From Pseudomonas fluorescens (GTDB lineage: Bacteria > Pseudomonadota > Gammaproteobacteria > Pseudomonadales > Pseudomonadaceae), in assembly GCF_003732425.1 (NCBI RefSeq), contig NZ_MOBX01000014.1:186001-250000 (forward strand): a stretch of DNA of 64,000 bases. The letters run 5' to 3'. Below are positions 34,773 to 43,229 of this stretch, piece after piece. Every line of letters begins with the position of its first letter. Positions within the stretch are counted from its first letter, which is position 1. Under the pieces are notes generated by a model that was not told where the DNA came from, searched no databases, and saw only the letters and a program-made list of their open reading frames with translations. Made by a program: the position numbers and the translations under genes.

Positions 34773-35317
34773 TACTGGGTTTTCTCGTCGGTTTTCTTCT
34801 TCGGCTGGATCACCATGTCGATGCGCGGACGCGCCTCGGTGACCTTGCTGCCGGTAGCGCGACCGGCGCTGGCGAGTTTCTTCACGGTGTCATAGACGAT
34901 TTTCTCGCCTTGCGTCGTGTTGTTGTCCTTGTCGACAACCTTGGCCTTGTCGATCAGCACAACGCGGTTTTGCGCGGCGTGGTACTGAATCGTCACGCCC
35001 CAGCCCTGCACAGGCTTGGTGTCACCTTGAGTTTGCAGTTGTTCGAAGTAGGCGAGGTTGCCCACCGACGTCACGACGTCGATATCACCGGTCGGGGTGC
35101 GAGTGATGGTCACGGTATTACCGGTCACCTTCATCGAGCCCTGAGTGATGATCACATCACCTTTATAGGTAGCGATGCCGTTCTTGTCGTCCAGTTGGGC
35201 GTCGTCGGCCTGAATGCGGATAGGTTGCTGCTGATCGTTCGGCAGAGCCCAGGCGCTCACGCTTCCCAGTGCTGCGCCCAGACTGAGCAAAATAGGGAGG
35301 GTTTTAACGAGCCTCAT
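34772..35317 (-). CDS. lptA: LPS transport periplasmic bridge protein LptA
   Basis: A 181-residue periplasmic protein. A signal peptide of about 24 residues (ending SAWA) is followed by the OstA-like beta-jellyroll with QPIRIQADDAQLDDKNG and GDVIITQGSMKVTG, and a charged, Lys-rich tail. It forms the filament carrying LPS from LptC to LptD. It overlaps lptC by 14 bases. Confidence 0.95.
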   Translation of the reverse strand: MRLVKTLPILLSLGAALGSVSAWALPNDQQQPIRIQADDAQLDDKNGIATYKGDVIITQGSMKVTGNTVTITRTPTGDIDVVTSVGNLAYFEQLQTQGDTKPVQGWGVTIQYHAAQNRVVLIDKAKVVDKDNNTTQGEKIVYDTVKKLASAGRATGSKVTEARPRIDMVIQPKKKTDEKTQ

Positions 35318-35876
35318 ACTGTCCTCTTACGTTCGATTGCAGGTGTATCCTGCTTTCCTTCAGGTACGCTTTCATTCCGACGCCAGTCGATACACCGCCA
35401 GCACCCTCGATTCTAACGGGTTGCTCGGTCTGCGCATATTCTTGCTGCGGGAACACGGTCATGCGGGTACTGGTGATCAGGGTGCCGCGGTTTTTCTCAT
35501 CGGTGCGCTGCACGCGTACCGAGTCGATCAGTTCGACTTCGGTGCCGCCCGAGTTCACTTCGCCACGCTCGCTGGTCACGTGCCATGGGAAGTCAGTGCC
35601 GCGATACATGTTCAGATCCGGCTTGGTGACCAGGGTGACATCGGTGGCCTTGACGTGCTCGGCCTTGTCGGAAGTCATCTCGTACTGCACCTTGCCGTCG
35701 GGCAAGTACTGAATGGTGTGTGTGTTGGTCGCGTACCAGTCGATCGGATTCTCGGCAGTCGAGACGGGTGGCTTGTCGAGGAAGCGTTCCGGGCTGATGT
35801 TCCAGTAGCCCACCGCGGCAAATATCGCGGCGATGCAGCCGAACAGCAGGAAGTTGCGAAATTTTTTGCTAAACAT
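35304..35876 (-). CDS. lptC: LPS export protein LptC
   Basis: A 190-residue bitopic protein: one membrane segment (about residues 8-27) and a periplasmic OstA-like domain that passes LPS to LptA. I use ATG 35876 (MFSKKFRNFLLFG). GTG 35888, which overlaps the kdsC TGA, would add MSQT; neither start has a strong Shine-Dalgarno and coupling to kdsC is likely. Confidence 0.92.
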   Translation of the reverse strand: MFSKKFRNFLLFGCIAAIFAAVGYWNISPERFLDKPPVSTAENPIDWYATNTHTIQYLPDGKVQYEMTSDKAEHVKATDVTLVTKPDLNMYRGTDFPWHVTSERGEVNSGGTEVELIDSVRVQRTDEKNRGTLITSTRMTVFPQQEYAQTEQPVRIEGAGGVSTGVGMKAYLKESRIHLQSNVRGQYEAR

Positions 35877-35884
35877 GGTTTGGC

Positions 35885-36409
35885 TCACAGGTACGCGGCA
35901 TTGGCCGCATCGAGGCGGCCCTGGGCGCGCAGGATCAATTCGCAGAATTCGCGGGCGGCACCTTCGCCACCACGGGCGCGGGTAACGCCATGGGCGTGTT
36001 CGCGGACGAAATCGGCAGCGTTGGCCACGGCCATACCCAGGCCCACGCGGCGGATTACCGGCAGGTCGGGCAGGTCGTCACCGAGATAGGCGACCTCTTC
36101 ATAGCTTAGGCCCAGTTGCTCCAACAGGCCGTCGAGAACGACCAGTTTGTCTTCGCGCCCCTGAAACAGGTGGGGAATCCCCAGGTTTTTCGCTCGACGC
36201 TCGACCACCGGGGTCTTGCGACCGCTGATGATAGCGGTCTGCACGCCGGCGTTCATCAGCATTTTGATGCCTTGACCGTCGAGGGTGTTGAAGGTCTTGA
36301 ATTCGCTGCCGTCTTCAAGGAAATACAGGCGCCCGTCAGTGAGGACGCCGTCGACATCGAAAACCGCCAGTTTGATCGCTTTGCCGCGTTGCAGCAGATC
36401 GTTGCTCAT
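35885..36409 (-). CDS. kdsC: Kdo 8-phosphate phosphatase KdsC
   Basis: A 174-residue HAD-family phosphatase without a cap domain. The nucleophile motif is FDVDGVLTDG, with further HAD motifs in IISGRKT and VAYLGDDLPDLP. It makes free Kdo for the LPS core. Its ATG overlaps the kdsD stop by one base, so the two Kdo steps are coupled. Confidence 0.96.
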   Translation of the reverse strand: MSNDLLQRGKAIKLAVFDVDGVLTDGRLYFLEDGSEFKTFNTLDGQGIKMLMNAGVQTAIISGRKTPVVERRAKNLGIPHLFQGREDKLVVLDGLLEQLGLSYEEVAYLGDDLPDLPVIRRVGLGMAVANAADFVREHAHGVTRARGGEGAAREFCELILRAQGRLDAANAAYL

Positions 36410-37383
36410 TACATGACTCCTGCGCGCAGCAGGTCGGAGAGGTTGAAGGCGCCGACCGGGCGATCTTCCTCGTCTACGACGACCAGTGCATTGATTCGGT
36501 GATCTTCCATGATTTTCAGGGCTTCGGCGGCCAGCATCTCAGGTCGTGCAGTCTTGCCGTGGGCCGTCATCACCTGGTCGATGGTGGCGCTGCGAATGTC
36601 GATGCTGCGGTCCAGCGTGCGGCGCAAGTCGCCGTCGGTAAAGATCCCGGCCAGTTTACCGTCGGTTTCAAGGATGACGGTCATGCCCAGACCTTTACGG
36701 GTCATTTCCATCAGTGCGTCCTTGAGCAGCGTGCCGCGTTGTACTTGCGGCAGCTCCTGTCCGGCGTGCATGACGTTTTCCACTTTCAGCAGCAGGCGAC
36801 GGCCGAGGGCGCCACCCGGGTGCGAAAAGGCGAAATCTTCGGCGGTGAAGCCGCGTGCTTCCAGCAGGGCTACGGCCAGCGCATCACCCATGACCAGCGC
36901 CGCGGTGGTTGAAGAAGTCGGCGCCAGGTTCAGCGGGCAGGCTTCATGCTCGACATGAACGTTGAGATTGACCTCAGCAGCCTTGGCCAGCGGCGACTGC
37001 GGGTTGCCGGTGACGCTGATCAGCTGGATGCCCAGACGTTTGATCAGCGGCAAAAGGGTCACGATTTCGTTGGTCGAGCCGGAGTTCGACAGGGCCAGAA
37101 TCACATCGTCGCGAGTGATCATGCCCATGTCGCCATGACTGGCTTCGGCCGGGTGGACAAAGAAAGCAGGGGTGCCGGTGCTGGCCAGGGTGGCGGCAAT
37201 CTTGTTGCCGATGTGCCCGGATTTGCCCATTCCGACCACGACTACACGGCCCTTGCTGGCCAGAATCATCTCGCAAGCGCGTACGAAATCGGCGTCGATA
37301 TGGGGCAACAAGCCTTGTACGGCCTCCACTTCGAGTTGGATGGTGCGTTGTGCCGATTGAATCAGGTCGCTGGATTGGCTCAT
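36409..37383 (-). CDS. kdsD: Arabinose-5-phosphate isomerase KdsD
   Basis: A 324-residue SIS-domain isomerase that converts ribulose-5-phosphate to arabinose-5-phosphate, the first committed Kdo step. The SIS domain (about 40-175) has VVGMGKSGHIGNKIAATLAS and ALSNSGSTNEI; two CBS repeats follow (about 205-324). ATG 37383 (MSQSSDLIQ) is taken because family members start there, though the Shine-Dalgarno is weak. It is divergent from mlaF and begins the LPS-rpoN gene block. Confidence 0.95.
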   Translation of the reverse strand: MSQSSDLIQSAQRTIQLEVEAVQGLLPHIDADFVRACEMILASKGRVVVVGMGKSGHIGNKIAATLASTGTPAFFVHPAEASHGDMGMITRDDVILALSNSGSTNEIVTLLPLIKRLGIQLISVTGNPQSPLAKAAEVNLNVHVEHEACPLNLAPTSSTTAALVMGDALAVALLEARGFTAEDFAFSHPGGALGRRLLLKVENVMHAGQELPQVQRGTLLKDALMEMTRKGLGMTVILETDGKLAGIFTDGDLRRTLDRSIDIRSATIDQVMTAHGKTARPEMLAAEALKIMEDHRINALVVVDEEDRPVGAFNLSDLLRAGVM

Positions 37384-37560
37384 GTCAGAAATCGTATAGC
37401 CCGATGAAAAGGCGGCGATTATAGCGGTTATGTGGCAAAGCCTCACGCATGTTCGTCGTGCTTTGTCATTACTCGTTACCAAAACCCGGTAAAAGAGCCT
37501 GCGCCCCTGTCAAATCGCCGAACTCAGGCTGGTCAAGCCTTGGGCGCTTTGCCTTTGCAG

Positions 37561-37569
37561 TGATATAGT
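37561..37569 (+). promoter_or_regulatory. Extended -10 promoter for the mla operon
   Basis: TGATATAGT contains TATAGT preceded by the TG of an extended -10. It lies about 90 bases before the mlaF ATG in the 274-base gap shared with kdsD. The -35 (TTGGGC, 37540-37545) is poor, as usual with extended -10 sites. Confidence 0.45.
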
Positions 37570-37657
37570 TCGCCGCCAGTTCGGCCTGCCCGGGATGTAC
37601 GTGCTTTTTAAGTAAAGACAGGCGTCCGAGTGAGAGGCTGCATCGCAAGGAGTTTAG

Positions 37658-38467
37658 ATGAGTGCCGATAACGCCTACGCGGTCGAGCTGAAGGGAGTCT
37701 CCTTCAAGCGCGGTGCGCGCAGCATTTTCAATAACGTCGATATTCGCATACCGCGCGGCAAGGTCACCGGCATCATGGGGCCTTCCGGGTGTGGCAAGAC
37801 CACGCTGCTGCGATTGATGGGCGCACAATTGCGCCCTGCCAGCGGCGAAGTCTGGGTCAACGGCCAGAACCTGCCTGCGCTTTCGCGCAGCGATCTGTTC
37901 GATGCGCGAAAGCACATGGGTGTGCTGTTTCAAAGCGGCGCGCTGTTCACCGATCTCGATGTGTTCGAGAACGTGGCTTTCCCCCTGCGTGTTCATACCA
38001 ATTTGCCGGAAGAAATGATCCGCGACATCGTCCTGCTCAAATTGCAGGCGGTCGGTCTGCGCGGCGCCATCGACTTGATGCCGGATGAACTGTCCGGCGG
38101 CATGAAGCGCCGCGTCGCACTGGCGCGGGCGATTGCGCTCGATCCGCAGATCCTCATGTACGACGAACCGTTCGTCGGGCAGGACCCGATCGCGATGGGC
38201 GTGCTGGTCCGTCTGATCCGCCTGCTCAACGATGCACTGGGGATCACCAGTATCGTGGTGTCTCACGATCTGGCCGAAACCGCGAGCATCGCCGACTACA
38301 TCTATGTCGTCGGTGACGGTCAGGTGCTGGGGCAGGGTACGCCGGACGAGTTGATGAACTCGGACGAGCCTCGTATCCGTCAGTTCATGACCGGCGATCC
38401 CGATGGCCCGGTGCCGTACCATTTTCCAGCGACGGATTACCGCGCAGATCTTCTGGGGAAGCGCTGA
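37658..38467 (+). CDS. mlaF: Phospholipid transport ABC ATPase MlaF
   Basis: A 269-residue ABC ATPase of the Mla (Ttg2) retrograde phospholipid system that keeps the outer membrane asymmetric. Walker A is GPSGCGKTT, the signature LSGGMKRRVALARAI, and Walker B ILMYDEPFVGQDP. The stop overlaps the mlaE ATG. Also known as ttg2A in Pseudomonas because mutants become toluene sensitive. Confidence 0.97.
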   Translation: MSADNAYAVELKGVSFKRGARSIFNNVDIRIPRGKVTGIMGPSGCGKTTLLRLMGAQLRPASGEVWVNGQNLPALSRSDLFDARKHMGVLFQSGALFTDLDVFENVAFPLRVHTNLPEEMIRDIVLLKLQAVGLRGAIDLMPDELSGGMKRRVALARAIALDPQILMYDEPFVGQDPIAMGVLVRLIRLLNDALGITSIVVSHDLAETASIADYIYVVGDGQVLGQGTPDELMNSDEPRIRQFMTGDPDGPVPYHFPATDYRADLLGKR

Positions 38468-39264
38468 TGCGCAGAATTTCATTAATAGAACGCGTGCGCC
38501 GGTTCGGCGAGGCGGCGATCGATGCCGTCGCGGTGTTCGGTCGTGCGACGCTGTTCCTGTTTCATGCCCTGCTGGGGCGTGGCGGGATCAGTGGCGGTTT
38601 CGGTCTGCTGGTCAAACAGTTGCATTCGGTCGGCGTGATGTCGCTGGTGATCATCGTCGTTTCCGGGATCTTCATCGGCATGGTGCTGGCGCTGCAGGGC
38701 TTCAGCATTCTGTCGAGTTACGGTTCCGAACAGGCGGTGGGGCAGATGGTTGCGCTGACCCTGTTGCGTGAGCTTGGCCCGGTGGTGACGGCACTGTTGT
38801 TTGCCGGTCGTGCCGGTTCGGCACTGACCGCCGAGATCGGCAACATGAAGTCCACCGAGCAGCTTTCCAGCCTGGAAATGATCGGTGTCGATCCGCTCAA
38901 GTACATCATTGCCCCACGCCTGTGGGCCGGCTTCATTTCCTTGCCGGTGCTGGCGATGATTTTCAGCGTGGTGGGCATCTGGGGCGGTTCGTGGGTGGCT
39001 GTCGACTGGCTGGGTGTGTATGAAGGCTCTTATTGGGCGAACATGCAGAACAGCGTGAATTTCACCAGTGACGTACTCAATGGCGTGATCAAAAGTATTG
39101 TTTTCGCCTTTGTAGTGACCTGGATTGCCGTATTTCAAGGCTATGACTGTGAACCCACTTCCGAGGGGATCAGCCGTGCCACCACCAAGACCGTGGTGTT
39201 TGCCTCGCTGGCAGTACTCGGTCTGGACTTTATTCTGACCGCTTTGATGTTTGGAGATTTCTGA
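38467..39264 (+). CDS. mlaE: Phospholipid transport permease MlaE
   Basis: A 265-residue permease with about six hydrophobic segments. It carries the family motifs LRELGPVVTALLFAGRAGSA and ISRATTKTVVFAS. It pairs with MlaF and holds the MlaD hexamer in the inner membrane. It overlaps both neighbours by single bases (TGATG), indicating coupled translation. Confidence 0.96.
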   Translation: MRRISLIERVRRFGEAAIDAVAVFGRATLFLFHALLGRGGISGGFGLLVKQLHSVGVMSLVIIVVSGIFIGMVLALQGFSILSSYGSEQAVGQMVALTLLRELGPVVTALLFAGRAGSALTAEIGNMKSTEQLSSLEMIGVDPLKYIIAPRLWAGFISLPVLAMIFSVVGIWGGSWVAVDWLGVYEGSYWANMQNSVNFTSDVLNGVIKSIVFAFVVTWIAVFQGYDCEPTSEGISRATTKTVVFASLAVLGLDFILTALMFGDF

Positions 39265-39731
39265 TGCAAAACCGCACCCTGGAAATCGGTGTCGGCCTGT
39301 TCCTGCTGGCAGGGATCCTGGCTTTGTTACTGCTTGCTTTGCGGGTCAGTGGCCTGTCTCCGACGTCGACCACCGACACCTATAAACTGTATGCCTACTT
39401 TGACAATATCGCCGGTTTGACGGTCAGAGCCAAAGTGACCATGGCCGGTGTGACCATCGGCAAGGTCACGGCGATCGATCTGGATCGCGACAGCTTCACC
39501 GGTCGGGTCACCCTGCAAGTGGATAAAAAGGTCGACAACCTGCCGACCGACTCCACAGCGTCTATCCTGACCGCTGGTCTGCTGGGCGAGAAGTACATCG
39601 GTATCAGTGTCGGCGGGGAAGAGACCCCTCTGAAGGATGGCGGAACCATTCACGACACGCAGTCGTCACTGGTACTGGAAGACCTGATCGGTAAATTCCT
39701 GCTCAATACCGTTAGCAAAGACGCCAAATGA
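39264..39731 (+). CDS. mlaD: Phospholipid transport MCE protein MlaD
   Basis: A 155-residue protein: one N-terminal membrane segment (about 7-27), then a single MCE domain (about 38-120) with YKLYAYFDNIAGLTVRAKV and ILTAGLLGEKYIGIS. It forms a hexameric ring with a lipid pore in the periplasm. mlaC follows 11 bases later. Confidence 0.96.
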   Translation: MQNRTLEIGVGLFLLAGILALLLLALRVSGLSPTSTTDTYKLYAYFDNIAGLTVRAKVTMAGVTIGKVTAIDLDRDSFTGRVTLQVDKKVDNLPTDSTASILTAGLLGEKYIGISVGGEETPLKDGGTIHDTQSSLVLEDLIGKFLLNTVSKDAK

Positions 39732-39742
39732 GGAGCTTTTGA

Positions 39743-40396
39743 ATGATCTCTACCTTGCGACGTGGCCTGTTGGTGTTGCTCGCAGCCTTGCCTCTGATGG
39801 CTAACGCTGCGCCCGGGCAATCCGCGCATGATCTGGTTCAGGACACTACCAACCGGATGCTTGCCGATCTGTCGGCCAACAAAGAGAAGTACAAGCAGGA
39901 TCCGCAGGATTTCTACACGGCGTTGAATACCATCGTCGGTCCGGTGGTGGATGCCGAAGGCATTTCCAAAAGCATCATGACGGTCAAGTATTCGCGCAAG
40001 GCCACGCCTGAGCAGATGCAGCGCTTTCAGGAAAACTTCAAACGTGGCCTGTTCCAGTTCTACGGCAACGCTCTGCTCGAGTACAACAACCAGGGCATTA
40101 CCGTTGATCCTGCAAAAGACGAGTCGGGCGACCGCACCAGCGTCAACATGACTGTCAAGGGCAGCAGCGGCGCGATCTATCCTGTGCAGTACACGCTGGA
40201 GAAGATCAGCGGCGAATGGAAACTGCGCAACGTGATCATCAACGGCATCAACATCGGCAAGTTGTTCCGCGATCAGTTCGCTGACGCGATGCAGCGCAAT
40301 GGCAACGACCTGGACAAAACCATCAATGGTTGGGCCGGTGAAGTGGCCAAGGCCAAGCAGGAAACCGACAAAGCTGCCGTGAAGCCAGCGCAATGA
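39743..40396 (+). CDS. mlaC: Periplasmic phospholipid carrier MlaC
   Basis: A 217-residue secreted protein. The signal peptide (about 22 residues) ends at ANAAPG, followed by the Tol_Tol_Ttg2 fold with PQDFYTALNTIVGPVVD and WKLRNVIINGINIG, which carries phospholipid between the outer-membrane MlaA and MlaD. The stop overlaps mlaB by four bases (ATGA). Confidence 0.95.
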   Translation: MISTLRRGLLVLLAALPLMANAAPGQSAHDLVQDTTNRMLADLSANKEKYKQDPQDFYTALNTIVGPVVDAEGISKSIMTVKYSRKATPEQMQRFQENFKRGLFQFYGNALLEYNNQGITVDPAKDESGDRTSVNMTVKGSSGAIYPVQYTLEKISGEWKLRNVIINGINIGKLFRDQFADAMQRNGNDLDKTINGWAGEVAKAKQETDKAAVKPAQ

Positions 40397-40698
40397 GTGA
40401 GGCCGCAGTTCGTATGAGTGATGTCGACGAGCTTTTGCTCAGCGGAGTGCTGGATTACCGCACCGGCGCCGACCTGCGCAAGGAAGGCCAGGCGCTGATC
40501 AAATCGAGCAAGGCGTCCTCGCTGGTGATCGACTGTTCGGCGGTGAAGAAGTCCAGCAGCGTCGGCTTGTCGTTGCTGCTGTGCTTCATGCGCGATGCGA
40601 ATGCGGCCGGCAAGGCTGTCAGCATCCGCGCGATGCCCGAAGACATGCGCGAAATCGCTCAGGTCAGTGAACTGACCGAACTGTTGGCGCAACCCTGA
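40393..40698 (+). CDS. mlaB: STAS-domain protein MlaB
   Basis: A 101-residue cytoplasmic STAS protein that binds MlaF and stabilises the ABC complex. The loop around KKSSSVGLSLLL corresponds to the position of the key Thr52 of E. coli MlaB, here Ser. It ends the mla operon before a large hairpin terminator. Confidence 0.93.
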   Translation: MSEAAVRMSDVDELLLSGVLDYRTGADLRKEGQALIKSSKASSLVIDCSAVKKSSSVGLSLLLCFMRDANAAGKAVSIRAMPEDMREIAQVSELTELLAQP

Positions 40699-40712
40699 AC
40701 CCGCATCTATAA

Positions 40713-40767
40713 AGAAGCCCCCCGTCAGAGTCCTGCGTTGCGGGGTTCGCAGGCGCGGGGCTTTTTT
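40713..40767 (+). terminator. Branched rho-independent terminator after mlaB
   Basis: The outer stem AAGCCCC...GGGGCTT closes on six T. Within the loop a second stem CCTGCG/CGCAGG can form. It lies between mlaB and ibaG, so ibaG-murA probably have another promoter. Confidence 0.7.
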
Positions 40768-40813
40768 GTATGATGTCCGACCCGTGCGCACAGGGCGCCG
40801 ATTGAGGTTGAGC

Positions 40814-41053
40814 ATGCAGGCCGTAGAAGTGAAGAGCTTCCTTGAAGGGAAGCTGCCAGGAATTCAGGTAGAAGTTGAGGGCGAAGGCTGCAACTTTCAG
40901 CTGAACGTGATTAGCGATGAACTGGCGGCGTTGAGCCCGGTCAAGCGTCAGCAGAGCATCTATGCCCATTTGAACCCATGGATTGCTGATGGCAGCATCC
41001 ACGCGGTCACTATGAAATTTTTCAGCAGCGCGGCCTGGGCCGAGCGCACCTGA
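40814..41053 (+). CDS. ibaG: BolA-family protein IbaG
   Basis: A 79-residue BolA-type protein (formerly YrbA) that binds monothiol glutaredoxins with an Fe-S cluster and is linked to acid stress. It has the core QLNVISDEL and VKRQQSIYAHLNPWI with the conserved His. ATG 40814 (MQAVEVKSFLEG) lies just after GAGG-like bases; the longer frame starts inside the terminator. murA follows 22 bases later. Confidence 0.94.
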   Translation: MQAVEVKSFLEGKLPGIQVEVEGEGCNFQLNVISDELAALSPVKRQQSIYAHLNPWIADGSIHAVTMKFFSSAAWAERT

Positions 41054-41075
41054 GCCCTAGGGCGTCGAGATTCTT

Positions 41076-42341
41076 ATGGATAAATTGATTATTACCGGTG
41101 GCGCTCGTCTTGATGGCGAGATCCGCATTTCCGGGGCAAAGAACTCTGCCCTGCCGATCCTGGCTGCCACGCTGCTGTGCGATGGCCCGGTGACCGTTGG
41201 CAACCTGCCGCACCTGCACGACATCACCACCATGATCGAGCTGTTCGGTCGCATGGGCATCGAGCCGGTGATCGACGAAAAACTCAGTGTCGAAATCGAC
41301 CCGCGCACCATCAAGACCCTGATCGCGCCGTACGAACTGGTGAAAACCATGCGTGCGTCGATTCTGGTACTGGGCCCGATGGTTGCCCGTTTCGGTGAGG
41401 CCGAAGTCGCACTGCCTGGCGGTTGCGCCATCGGTTCGCGTCCGGTCGACCTGCACATCCGTGGCCTCGAAGCCATGGGCGCGGTCATCGACGTCGAAGG
41501 CGGCTACATCAAGGCCAAGGCGCCGGAAGGCGGCCTGCGCGGTGCGCACTTCTTCTTCGATACCGTCAGCGTGACCGGTACCGAGAACATCATGATGGCC
41601 GCTGCTCTGGCCAAGGGCCGCAGCGTGTTGCAGAACGCCGCCCGTGAGCCTGAAGTGGTTGACCTGGCGAACTTCCTCAACGCCATGGGCGCCAAGGTTT
41701 CCGGCGCCGGTACCGACACCATCACCATCGATGGCGTCGAGCGTCTGGGTTCGGCTTTCTACAAGGTCATGCCTGACCGTATCGAAACCGGCACCTACCT
41801 GGTCGCTGCTGCCGTGACCGGCGGCCGTGTCAAGGTCAAGGATACCGATCCGACCATCCTTGAAGCCGTTCTGGAAAAACTCCGTGAAGCCGGCGCAGAG
41901 ATCACCTGCGGTGAAGACTGGATCGAGCTGAACATGCACGGCAAGCGTCCGAAAGCAGTCAACGTGCGCACTGCGCCGTACCCGGCTTTCCCGACTGACA
42001 TGCAGGCGCAGTTCATCTCGCTCAACGCCATTGCCGAAGGCACCGGTGCCGTGATCGAGACGATCTTCGAAAACCGTTTCATGCACGTGTACGAACTGCA
42101 CCGCATGGGCGCCAAGATCCAGGTCGAAGGCAACACCGCCATCGTCACCGGTACTGAAGTCCTCAAGGGCGCGCCTGTGATGGCGACCGACCTGCGTGCT
42201 TCGGCCAGTCTGGTGATCTCGGCACTGGTTGCCGAAGGCGATACGCTGATCGACCGCATCTACCACATCGACCGTGGTTACGAGTGCATCGAAGAAAAAC
42301 TGCAGATGCTGGGCGCCAAGATCCGTCGCGTTCCGGGCTGA
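41076..42341 (+). CDS. murA: UDP-N-acetylglucosamine 1-carboxyvinyltransferase
   Basis: A 421-residue MurA that transfers enolpyruvate from PEP to UDP-GlcNAc, the first step of peptidoglycan precursor synthesis. The catalytic, fosfomycin-sensitive Cys117 is in PGGCAIGSRP; AKNSALPIL near the N-terminus binds the sugar nucleotide. The standard length and active-site Cys predict fosfomycin sensitivity of the enzyme. Confidence 0.98.
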   Translation: MDKLIITGGARLDGEIRISGAKNSALPILAATLLCDGPVTVGNLPHLHDITTMIELFGRMGIEPVIDEKLSVEIDPRTIKTLIAPYELVKTMRASILVLGPMVARFGEAEVALPGGCAIGSRPVDLHIRGLEAMGAVIDVEGGYIKAKAPEGGLRGAHFFFDTVSVTGTENIMMAAALAKGRSVLQNAAREPEVVDLANFLNAMGAKVSGAGTDTITIDGVERLGSAFYKVMPDRIETGTYLVAAAVTGGRVKVKDTDPTILEAVLEKLREAGAEITCGEDWIELNMHGKRPKAVNVRTAPYPAFPTDMQAQFISLNAIAEGTGAVIETIFENRFMHVYELHRMGAKIQVEGNTAIVTGTEVLKGAPVMATDLRASASLVISALVAEGDTLIDRIYHIDRGYECIEEKLQMLGAKIRRVPG

Positions 42342-42352
42342 TCGCTGCATTG

Positions 42353-42438
42353 GGACACAGGGACGTGTCCGTTGAATTCGTTTTGAGTCGAGCCGGTTTC
42401 CGGCTCGATGTGTGTCCGGCGCCGATTGCGACCGGACA
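42353..42438 (+). other. Three consecutive hairpins in the murA-hisG leader
   Basis: The 127-base gap holds GGACAC/GTGTCC (42353-42370), a nine-base-pair TCGAGCCGG/CCGGCTCGA hairpin (42388-42408) and TGTCCGG/CCGGACA (42413-42438). A second GTGTCC at 42412-42417 could also pair with the first GGACAC, giving alternative folds. No T run follows, so this is not an ordinary terminator. Confidence 0.5.
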
Positions 42439-42468
42439 TGAGTACCTTGATAAGGACTGACGTTTCCC

Positions 42469-43104
42469 ATGTTGACCATCGCACTGTCCAAGGGCCGCAT
42501 CCTTGACGACACCCTGCCGCTTCTTGCCGAAGCAGGCATCGTGCCGACCGAGAATCCGGACAAGAGCCGCAAGCTGATCATTCCCACGACTCAGGACGAC
42601 GTTCGTCTGCTGATCGTGCGCGCCACCGATGTGCCGACTTATGTCGAGCATGGCGCGGCCGACCTCGGCGTTGCCGGCAAAGACGTGTTGATGGAATACA
42701 GCGGCCAGGGTCTCTACGAGCCACTGGACCTGCAAATCGCCCAGTGCAAATTGATGACCGCCGGCAAGATTGGCGCGCCTGAGCCGAAAGGCCGTCTGCG
42801 CGTGGCGACCAAGTTCGTCAACGTTGCCAAGCGTTATTACGCCGAGCAGGGCCGTCAGGTCGACATCATCAAACTTTACGGTTCGATGGAGCTGGCACCG
42901 CTGATTGGCCTGGCCGACAAGATCATTGACGTGGTCGACACCGGCAACACCCTGCGCGCCAATGGTCTGGAACCTCAGGAACTGATCGCCACGATCAGCT
43001 CGCGCCTGGTGGTCAATAAAGCTTCGATGAAAATGCAACACGCCCGAATCCAGGCGTTGATCGATACCCTGCGCAACGCAGTGGAATCGCGACACCGCGG
43101 CTGA
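42469..43104 (+). CDS. hisG: ATP phosphoribosyltransferase, short form HisG
   Basis: A 211-residue catalytic HisG lacking the C-terminal regulatory domain. It joins ATP and PRPP in the first step of histidine synthesis. Motifs TIALSKGRI and the PRPP-binding VDTGNTLRANGL are present. The short form is active only with HisZ, which is not in this window. A multi-hairpin leader precedes it and a terminator-like hairpin separates it from hisD. Confidence 0.96.
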   Translation: MLTIALSKGRILDDTLPLLAEAGIVPTENPDKSRKLIIPTTQDDVRLLIVRATDVPTYVEHGAADLGVAGKDVLMEYSGQGLYEPLDLQIAQCKLMTAGKIGAPEPKGRLRVATKFVNVAKRYYAEQGRQVDIIKLYGSMELAPLIGLADKIIDVVDTGNTLRANGLEPQELIATISSRLVVNKASMKMQHARIQALIDTLRNAVESRHRG

Positions 43105-43156
43105 TTCACCTGCGCGACGCTGAGTCGCGCCCGTCTATCCGCCTCATAGCCAGAAT

Positions 43157-43206
43157 CTCAGGTGCCCAAGCGGAAACGACTGCTAAGTTAGGGCGCCTGA
43201 GTTTTT
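43157..43206 (+). terminator. Terminator-like hairpin between hisG and hisD
   Basis: An 11-base-pair stem (CTCAGGTGCCC with GGGCGCCTGAG, one G-T pair) with a 23-base loop is followed by TTTTT. It ends 24 bases before hisD, inside an otherwise operon-like hisG-hisD-hisC group. Confidence 0.65.
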
Positions 43207-43229
43207 GCCATTCCTATGAGGCTCTCGCT

